Positions 58,427 through 64,000 of a stretch of DNA of 64,000 nucleotides are shown here, in pieces. The DNA lies in contig NZ_CP032155.1 of the NCBI RefSeq assembly GCF_008329905.1, positions 2,542,001-2,606,000 of the forward strand, given 5' to 3'. A program made the translations under genes and the position numbers. The notes beneath the pieces are model-generated. The model worked only from the letters and a program-made list of their open reading frames with translations. It did no database searches and was not told where the DNA came from. Source of the DNA: Mycobacterium sp. ELW1. Its GTDB lineage: Bacteria > Actinomycetota > Actinomycetes > Mycobacteriales > Mycobacteriaceae. The stretch's first letter is position 1; the number at the start of each line of letters is the position of its first letter.

Positions 58427-59058
58427 CGCGCCTCCCGCACGTAGTCCTCGAGCGCCTGCCTGATCGCCGCGCGGCCGCGGTGCAGCAGTACCCGCTGGTT
58501 CGCGACACTGAGGTCCAGCAGTTCGCACACCTCTCCCGAGTCGAATCCAAGCAGGTCTCGTAAGGTGACGACGATACGTTGCCGTTCGGGGAGCTTGTCC
58601 AATTCGCGACGTGCGAGGTCGAGAAATTCCGCTGCCAACACACTGCCTTCGGGAGTGTCGGGAAATGGGACCGGCGTCCGGTCTTCCTTCCAGTGTCCGG
58701 GCCACTCCGGGTCCCCTGCGGGACGGAATCTGTTCGGGTCGACGGTCCCTCCCGCCGCGGCCAGCTCGGCGTCGGAATGCCGTTGATCCCGGACGCCGCG
58801 GGTCTTGGCGATGTTGATCATCACCGTGAAAAGCCAAGTGCGAAGCGATGATCGGCCTTCAAACTTCTCGATGCCTTTGATCAGCGCGATCCAGGTCTCC
58901 TGGACCACTTCTTCGGCCGATTCGTGGGTGCGGACATAACCGCGTGCCACCCGCAGCAAAGCGGGGGTGTAGCGATCGATGAGCCGGGCGAAGGACTGCT
59001 CGTCGCCGGCCCGCAGCGCCGCGACCAGTGCTGTCTCGTCGTCTTCCGTCCCGATCAT
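58423..59058 (-). CDS. ECF-family RNA polymerase sigma factor
   Basis: 211 residues. Region 2 (FARLIDRYTPALLRVARGYVRTHESAEEVVQETWIALIKGI, FEGRSSLRTWLFTVMINIAKTR) and region 4 (LPERQRIVVTLRDLLGFDSGEVCELLDLSVANQRVLLHRGR) are complete, with a longer than usual linker between them (about 60 residues). Coupled to its anti-sigma gene. It may control itself and the redox genes downstream; the promoter sequence is unproven. Confidence 0.93.
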   Translation of the reverse strand: MIGTEDDETALVAALRAGDEQSFARLIDRYTPALLRVARGYVRTHESAEEVVQETWIALIKGIEKFEGRSSLRTWLFTVMINIAKTRGVRDQRHSDAELAAAGGTVDPNRFRPAGDPEWPGHWKEDRTPVPFPDTPEGSVLAAEFLDLARRELDKLPERQRIVVTLRDLLGFDSGEVCELLDLSVANQRVLLHRGRAAIRQALEDYVREAR

Positions 59059-59078
59059 CGAGACGGAATGTTATCCGC

Positions 59079-59795
<717 letters not shown>

Positions 59796-59851
59796 CGGGC
59801 CCGCTCCTTTCGTCGCTGCTGCCACTGCAGTGCCCCGGGCGATCGAGACCG

Positions 59852-60763
59852 TTACACGGTTGTCTCGAGCGCCTCCCGGAGGCACTGACGGAGCCAGCGG
59901 TGCGCACCGTCGGCGTCGTGGCGTGGATGCCAGGCCATGCTGATCGTCAACGGCGGCAGGTCAAGTGGAATCGAAAAACTGGTGAGATTCAGCGCTTCCA
60001 TGGCGTAGCGGCCAAGCCCGGCCGGCATCATGGCAACGAGGTCGCTACTGCGGACCAGGAACAGACCACCGGCGGGAGTGGGTGCGCATACGACGACGCG
60101 GCGTTGCAGGCCTTGCTCGGCGAGCAGGTCGTCGACCGGTCCGCGGAGTCGTCCCCTGCGGGAGAACACGACATGCTCGGCGTCGGCGAAGCGTTTGGCG
60201 GTGACGCGTCGTTTCAGTAGGGGATGTCCCGCACGGACGACGCCGACCATCCGCTCGGTGACCAGGTCCTCAACGCGAATCTCCGGGTCGAGATGACCGG
60301 TCTGCCCCACTTCGAGGTCGACGCCGCCGTCACGCAGCGAATGGGTGTCCTCATGGCTCTCGCCGACGAAGCGCAGTGTCACACCGGGTGCTTCGGTGCG
60401 CACTCGCGTGAGCAACCGCTCGGCGACAGTGCTGAGCATTCCGATGTCGCCCATCTGCAACGAGAACGTGCGGGAGAGTCGCTGAGGCTCGACGATCTCC
60501 GGTGAGGCGAAAAGTGCTCGGGCACGGGCGATCACATCGTGAACCTCGATCTGCATCGCGAGCGCCCGCGGTGTCGGAACCATCTGCCTGCCTGCTCGTA
60601 CCAGCACCGGGTCGTCCAGCCTGCGCCGCAACCGCCCCAGCGTGCGACTCATGGCGGGGGCCGATGTGTGCAGGCGCTCGGCGGCCAGGCCGACGCTGCG
60701 TAACTCGAGAAGTGCGTCGAGGGCCAGCAGCAGATTCATGTCGAGGTCGCTCGTGGATTCCAT
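59852..60763 (-). CDS. LysR-family transcriptional regulator
   Basis: 303 residues. N-terminal winged helix (LLLALDALLELRSVGLAAERLHTSAPAMSRTLGRLRRRL) and a periplasmic-binding-like effector domain with HPLLKRRVTAKRFADAEHVVF. It is divergent from the O-methyltransferase gene across 92 bases and probably controls it and itself; it could also control the flavodoxin-like gene downstream. Confidence 0.92.
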   Translation of the reverse strand: MESTSDLDMNLLLALDALLELRSVGLAAERLHTSAPAMSRTLGRLRRRLDDPVLVRAGRQMVPTPRALAMQIEVHDVIARARALFASPEIVEPQRLSRTFSLQMGDIGMLSTVAERLLTRVRTEAPGVTLRFVGESHEDTHSLRDGGVDLEVGQTGHLDPEIRVEDLVTERMVGVVRAGHPLLKRRVTAKRFADAEHVVFSRRGRLRGPVDDLLAEQGLQRRVVVCAPTPAGGLFLVRSSDLVAMMPAGLGRYAMEALNLTSFSIPLDLPPLTISMAWHPRHDADGAHRWLRQCLREALETTV

Positions 60764-60855
60764 TTCGGATAATCCTTACCTATCAATCATGCACTGGAGG
60801 TAATGCACCCCCAAGGATACGTTGGGGTCATCGATCTGATTGGAAGGAACCCACG
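60764..60855. promoter_or_regulatory. Divergent LysR/O-methyltransferase promoter region
   Basis: Contains a T-N11-A dyad at 60771-60785 (ATA/TAT arms) and two copies of ATGCAC 14 bases apart (60791-60796, 60805-60810). Either could be the LysR site. The methyltransferase ribosome site GGAAGGAA follows. Confidence 0.35.
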
Positions 60856-61524
60856 ATGACCAACTCTCTGACAACTGCCCCGATTTCTGTTGTGCTGCAA
60901 CGTCTCTTGTCGAGTGAGCAGACGGGCGACGACGCCGCGGTTGCGGCTGTTCTCGACGGCGCGAGCTCACCATGGGATCTCGACGCCGGCCAGCGTGCCG
61001 AGATGTTCAAAGACGTCTACATGTCGGTATCCGGCCTCGGCGGCCGGCTGCTTTACCTGCTCGCCAGGGCTACCGGCGCGCGCAATGTGGTCGAGTACGG
61101 TACGTCGTTCGGGGTATCGACGATTCACCTCGCGAGTGCGGTCTGCGACAACGGCGGCGGCCGGGTGATCACCACGGAGATGCAGCAGGACAAGGCCGAC
61201 GCCGCGCTGCGGAACTTCACCGATGCCGGCGTCGCGGACCTGATCGAGCTGCGCCTCGGCGATGCCCGCGAGACACTGGCGGACCTTCCGCACGTACCGG
61301 ACCTGGTGCTGCTGGACGGCTGGCCCGATATGGCAATCGACGTGTTGCGGGTGCTTGAACCGAACTTGCGCGCCGGCACGCTGATCCTTGTCGACGATGT
61401 GACGGCCGACTTCGGCCGCGACGTCCACGGCGCGCTGTTCGACTACCTCGGGGACGAGACGAACGGCTACCTGACGATGACGCTGCCGATCGCCGACGGC
61501 ATCGCGGTGGCCGTCCGACTGTAG
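60856..61524 (+). CDS. SAM-dependent O-methyltransferase (class I, catechol type)
   Basis: 222 residues from ATG 60856. SAM motif I VVEYGTSFGVSTIHLA (from about 78), motif with TTEMQQDKADAALRN, and DLVLLDGWPDM then GTLILVDDVTADFG, which hold the Mg2+ and catalytic Asp in the family. It would methylate a phenolic or catechol hydroxyl. Divergent from its presumed LysR regulator, convergent with a hydrolase gene after five bases. Confidence 0.88.
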   Translation: MTNSLTTAPISVVLQRLLSSEQTGDDAAVAAVLDGASSPWDLDAGQRAEMFKDVYMSVSGLGGRLLYLLARATGARNVVEYGTSFGVSTIHLASAVCDNGGGRVITTEMQQDKADAALRNFTDAGVADLIELRLGDARETLADLPHVPDLVLLDGWPDMAIDVLRVLEPNLRAGTLILVDDVTADFGRDVHGALFDYLGDETNGYLTMTLPIADGIAVAVRL

Positions 61525-61529
61525 GGCGG

Positions 61530-62432
61530 CTACTCGACGGCGCGTCGAACGTGCTCCACGATGTGGGCGTAGCTTCGCCGGGTGACGTCGGCCGCGTCGC
61601 TCATGATGTTGTAGCCGTGGTCGACGCCGGGCACCTCGTAGTACTCCGCCAAGGCGCCGACGGCGTCGAGCCGGGCGGCGTATCGGCGTGCTTCGTCCCG
61701 CAGCCGATCGTGCTCGGCGGTGACGATGAGCGCAGGCGCGATACCGGCCAGCTCGGCGGCGTTCTCCTCCCATGCCGGTGAGGCCAGCCGGTCGCGCCGC
61801 TGAGCCGGATCGGGGATGTACGCGGTGTCGAAGACCTCGCCCATCCACGGCTTCATCACCGCGCGTGGGCCGATCGCCGAGGGTTTGTCGCGGGTGGGCG
61901 TCACCAGGTCCAACGGGGCGTAATGCAAGACCTGCAAGGCGATATCGGGGCCGCCGTTCTCCAGAGCCAGCCGTGCCACCGCGGCGCTGAGGCTGCCGCC
62001 CGCGCTCTGACCGCCGACGCAGAGTCGGGTTCCGTCCCAGTCCCGATCGGGGTCGGCGGCCCAGCACGCGATGTCGTAGATCTGGTGCGGGGCGGCGGGG
62101 AAGCGGTGGCCGGGCGCAAGCACGTAGTCGGTGTTGATGACCACCGCGCCGGAGTTGGCAGCCAGATACCGGCACCACGGATCGTCCTGCTCCCGGTGTC
62201 CGACCACAAAGCCGCCGCCATGAACGTTGATGTACACCGCCGGCAGCCCGGTGCCGGCGGACGGGTGGTACACGGTGGCCGGCGTTGGTCCATATCTGGT
62301 GGGAATCGTGATCTCGGCCGTGCGGCCGGCGATCTCCGGAAACCGCACCGCGGTCTTCGGGGCCGGATTGACCGCCGCGGCGAATACGCGCGCGAGCGTG
62401 TCAGCCACGAATGGAAGAGATAGCAGCGACAT
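61530..62432 (-). CDS. Alpha/beta hydrolase, hormone-sensitive-lipase family
   Basis: 300 residues. Oxyanion motif HGGG at 71-74, nucleophile elbow GGQSAGG with Ser143, acid-region AEHDRLRDEA and the C-terminal His in GVDHGY. A cytoplasmic esterase or lipase acting on short or medium acyl esters. It follows the secreted hydrolase gene by 18 bases on the same strand, so probably one transcript. Confidence 0.92.
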   Translation of the reverse strand: MSLLSLPFVADTLARVFAAAVNPAPKTAVRFPEIAGRTAEITIPTRYGPTPATVYHPSAGTGLPAVYINVHGGGFVVGHREQDDPWCRYLAANSGAVVINTDYVLAPGHRFPAAPHQIYDIACWAADPDRDWDGTRLCVGGQSAGGSLSAAVARLALENGGPDIALQVLHYAPLDLVTPTRDKPSAIGPRAVMKPWMGEVFDTAYIPDPAQRRDRLASPAWEENAAELAGIAPALIVTAEHDRLRDEARRYAARLDAVGALAEYYEVPGVDHGYNIMSDAADVTRRSYAHIVEHVRRAVE

Positions 62433-62450
62433 TCGACGTTGGCCCTCGAG

Positions 62451-63473
62451 CTAGTGGTTGATCATGCGGTCGACATCGACGACGGCCGCGGCGAACTGTT
62501 CCGGCGCCTCCTGAGGGACATTGTGTCCGATCCGATTCAGGACGCGATGCTGGTAGGGGCCGGTGTAGATGGCGCGGTAAGCAGTGCCATCTTTGGCCGC
62601 GCCGTCGAAGTCGCTTGCGATGGTGATGGTGGGCACCGGGATGCGCGGCTTGCCGGCAAGTCGTTGTTCGTCTGCGTCGTAACGGGATTCGCCTGCGGCG
62701 AGGCTGAGGCGCCAGCGGTAGTTGTGGATCACGATGTCGACATGATCCGGGTTGTCGAATGCCGTGGCCGACAGGTCGTAGGCGGCGTCGTCGAACTGCC
62801 ACAGCGGTGAGGCGCTGGACCAGATCAGCCGGTTGAACGCCGTGGCGTTGCGCCGGTAGCCGAGTTCGCCACGTGGCGTGGCGAAGTAGTACTGATACCA
62901 CCAGCCGTGTTCGGCCTCGGGAGGCAGCGGTTCGCGGTTGGCGGCCAGATCGACGACGATGTAGCCGCTGACCGCGACGAGTCCGGCGACCCGCTGCGGC
63001 CACAGCGACGCGACGACGTTCGCGGTGCGACCGCCCCAGTCGTAGCCGCCGAGGATCGCAGTGTCGATGTGCAGCGCGTCCATCAGCGCGATCACATCGG
63101 CGCCCAGAGCGGCTTGCTGACCGTTGCGAAATGTGTCCGTCGACAAGAATCGGGTCGACCCGAAGCCGCGCAGGTACGGCACGATGACGCGGAAGCCTTG
63201 GCCGGCAAGGATCGCCGAGACGTCGGCGTAGCTGTGGATGTCGTAGGGCCACCCATGCAGCAGGATGACCGGTCGCCCGTCGGCAGGCCCTGCCTCGGTG
63301 TAGCCGACGTCGAGCAGACCCGCCTTGATCTGCTTGATCGGGCCGAGCTGGTGTTGCGGCGAGCGCGGTGGTGTCGCGTCGGTGCGCGCCGGGGTCGTGC
63401 ACGCCGAAAGCAGCGCCGCACCCCCGGCGACCGCCGTCAGCCGGCCGAGGCTTCGTCTGCTGATGCTGTCCAT
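62451..63473 (-). CDS. Exported epoxide-hydrolase-like alpha/beta hydrolase, Tat lipoprotein
   Basis: 340 residues. Signal with twin arginine (SRRSLGRL, Arg6-Arg7) and lipobox LLSAC (Cys25), so it is likely a Tat-exported lipoprotein. HGWP at 73-76 (oxyanion), the nucleophile Asp145 in GGYDWGGR and a C-terminal His (IGHNVPQEAPEQF) place it with epoxide hydrolases or haloalkane dehalogenases, not serine esterases. The substrate is unknown. It is divergent from the LysR gene at the window end. Confidence 0.88.
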   Translation of the reverse strand: MDSISRRSLGRLTAVAGGAALLSACTTPARTDATPPRSPQHQLGPIKQIKAGLLDVGYTEAGPADGRPVILLHGWPYDIHSYADVSAILAGQGFRVIVPYLRGFGSTRFLSTDTFRNGQQAALGADVIALMDALHIDTAILGGYDWGGRTANVVASLWPQRVAGLVAVSGYIVVDLAANREPLPPEAEHGWWYQYYFATPRGELGYRRNATAFNRLIWSSASPLWQFDDAAYDLSATAFDNPDHVDIVIHNYRWRLSLAAGESRYDADEQRLAGKPRIPVPTITIASDFDGAAKDGTAYRAIYTGPYQHRVLNRIGHNVPQEAPEQFAAAVVDVDRMINH

Positions 63474-63530
63474 ATCTGTAGTTCACGCGATCCACGTCAT
63501 CGCGTCCAACGATTTCTGTCGATGTATGTC

Positions 63531-63545
63531 ATCTATGAAACAGAT
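63531..63545. promoter_or_regulatory. LysR-type T-N11-A box between hydrolase and LysR genes
   Basis: ATCT (63531-63534) and AGAT (63542-63545) are arms of a 15-base dyad with T-N11-A spacing. It lies 11 bases before the LysR GTG and 58 from the hydrolase start. The inner ATG at 63535 is in frame with LysR, so the box position argues for the GTG start. Confidence 0.5.
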
Positions 63546-63555
63546 ACTGTGGGGT

Positions 63556-64000
63556 GTGGAATTACGCCAGATCGAACATTTCGTGTTCGTTGCCGAGGAG
63601 ATGAGCTTCACCCGGGGTGCGCAACGGGCACACATCGTGCAGTCGGCGTTGTCGTCGTCGATCGCCAGGCTCGAACGTGAGCTCGACGTCCAGCTTTTCG
63701 ACCGATCGCGCCAGCGAATACGTCTCACCGCCGCCGGTGAACGCTTTCGGTCGCACGCTTACGACGTGCTGAAGGCGAGCCGGCTGGCCGCCGAGTCGGT
63801 CGGTGAGTTCACCGGAAAACTCTCGGGCACAGTCGAATTCGGGTCACTGATCTCGTCGGGGCCGGTGGATGTGGCCGCTGCTCTCGGGCGATTTCACCGC
63901 GCCCATCCGTTCGTGGGGCTGCGGTTGCGCCTGAGCCAGACCGGGGCGTCGTCGTACCTGTCGGCCCTTCTCGAGGGATCGTTGGATCTGGCCCTGGTGT
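63556..64000 (+). CDS. LysR-family transcriptional regulator, 3' truncated by the window
   Basis: 148 residues visible from GTG 63556 (MELRQIEHFVFVAEEMSFTRG); ATG 63535 would add seven residues. The helix-turn-helix (FTRGAQRAHIVQSALSSSIARLERELDVQLFDRS) is complete and the effector domain has begun (GTVEFGSLISSGPVDVAAAL). The frame is open to the window end. It likely regulates the divergent exported hydrolase. Confidence 0.92.
   Translation, partial: MELRQIEHFVFVAEEMSFTRGAQRAHIVQSALSSSIARLERELDVQLFDRSRQRIRLTAAGERFRSHAYDVLKASRLAAESVGEFTGKLSGTVEFGSLISSGPVDVAAALGRFHRAHPFVGLRLRLSQTGASSYLSALLEGSLDLALV

Overview
The window is high-GC DNA (about 68% by eye) from a mycobacterium. It is most likely a fast-growing environmental Mycolicibacterium. 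The gene order from fadD15 to wag31 follows the M. tuberculosis Rv2187-to-Rv2144c block gene for gene. It lacks the PE_PGRS38 insertion between pbpB and murE, the Rv2172c homologue, and the Rv2177c transposase remnant seen in M. tuberculosis. No tRNA, rRNA, CRISPR array, insertion sequence or prophage was seen.

1-18.2 kb, envelope and lipid block: a truncated acyltransferase-3 gene, a small secreted protein, FadD15, two SRPBCC proteins, an ArsA/GET3-like ATPase with a small Cys-motif partner, a PlsC acyltransferase, the two lipomannan mannosyltransferases (Rv2181-type and MptA), RNase AS, AroG, an FAD monooxygenase at the position of Rv2177c, PknL with its substrate Rv2175c, a polyprenyl diphosphate synthase, LppM and a GNAT acetyltransferase. 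Many convergent neighbours overlap at their 3' ends.

18.4-40.1 kb, division and cell-wall (dcw) cluster: a frameshifted DUF3040 gene, then mraZ, rsmH, ftsL-like, pbpB, murE, murF, mraY, murD, ftsW, murG, murC, ftsQ, ftsZ, pgeF, PLPBP, sepF, yggT, wag31 and an Rv2144c homologue. Most genes are coupled by 1-4 base overlaps. The mraZ leader holds an array of 10-bp-period GTGG repeats. The normal ftsZ ATG is out of frame by one base.

40.2-55.9 kb, accessory metabolism: an SRPBCC-epimerase fusion, an atypical pyruvate-kinase-like protein, and a minus-strand run (histidine kinase, response regulator, acetamidase/formamidase, RidA, sulfotransferase, alkylsulfatase-like metallo-hydrolase, SDR, glutamine amidotransferase) divergent from tctC-tctB-tctA-usp. 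This looks like one regulated uptake and processing locus. A TerC protein follows.

55.9-64 kb, redox and regulators: a membrane protein, a cytochrome b561/sulfite-oxidase-fold fusion, a small secreted protein and an ECF sigma/anti-sigma pair, all on the minus strand. Then come a flavodoxin-like protein, a LysR regulator divergent from an O-methyltransferase, two alpha/beta hydrolases, and a second LysR gene cut by the window end.
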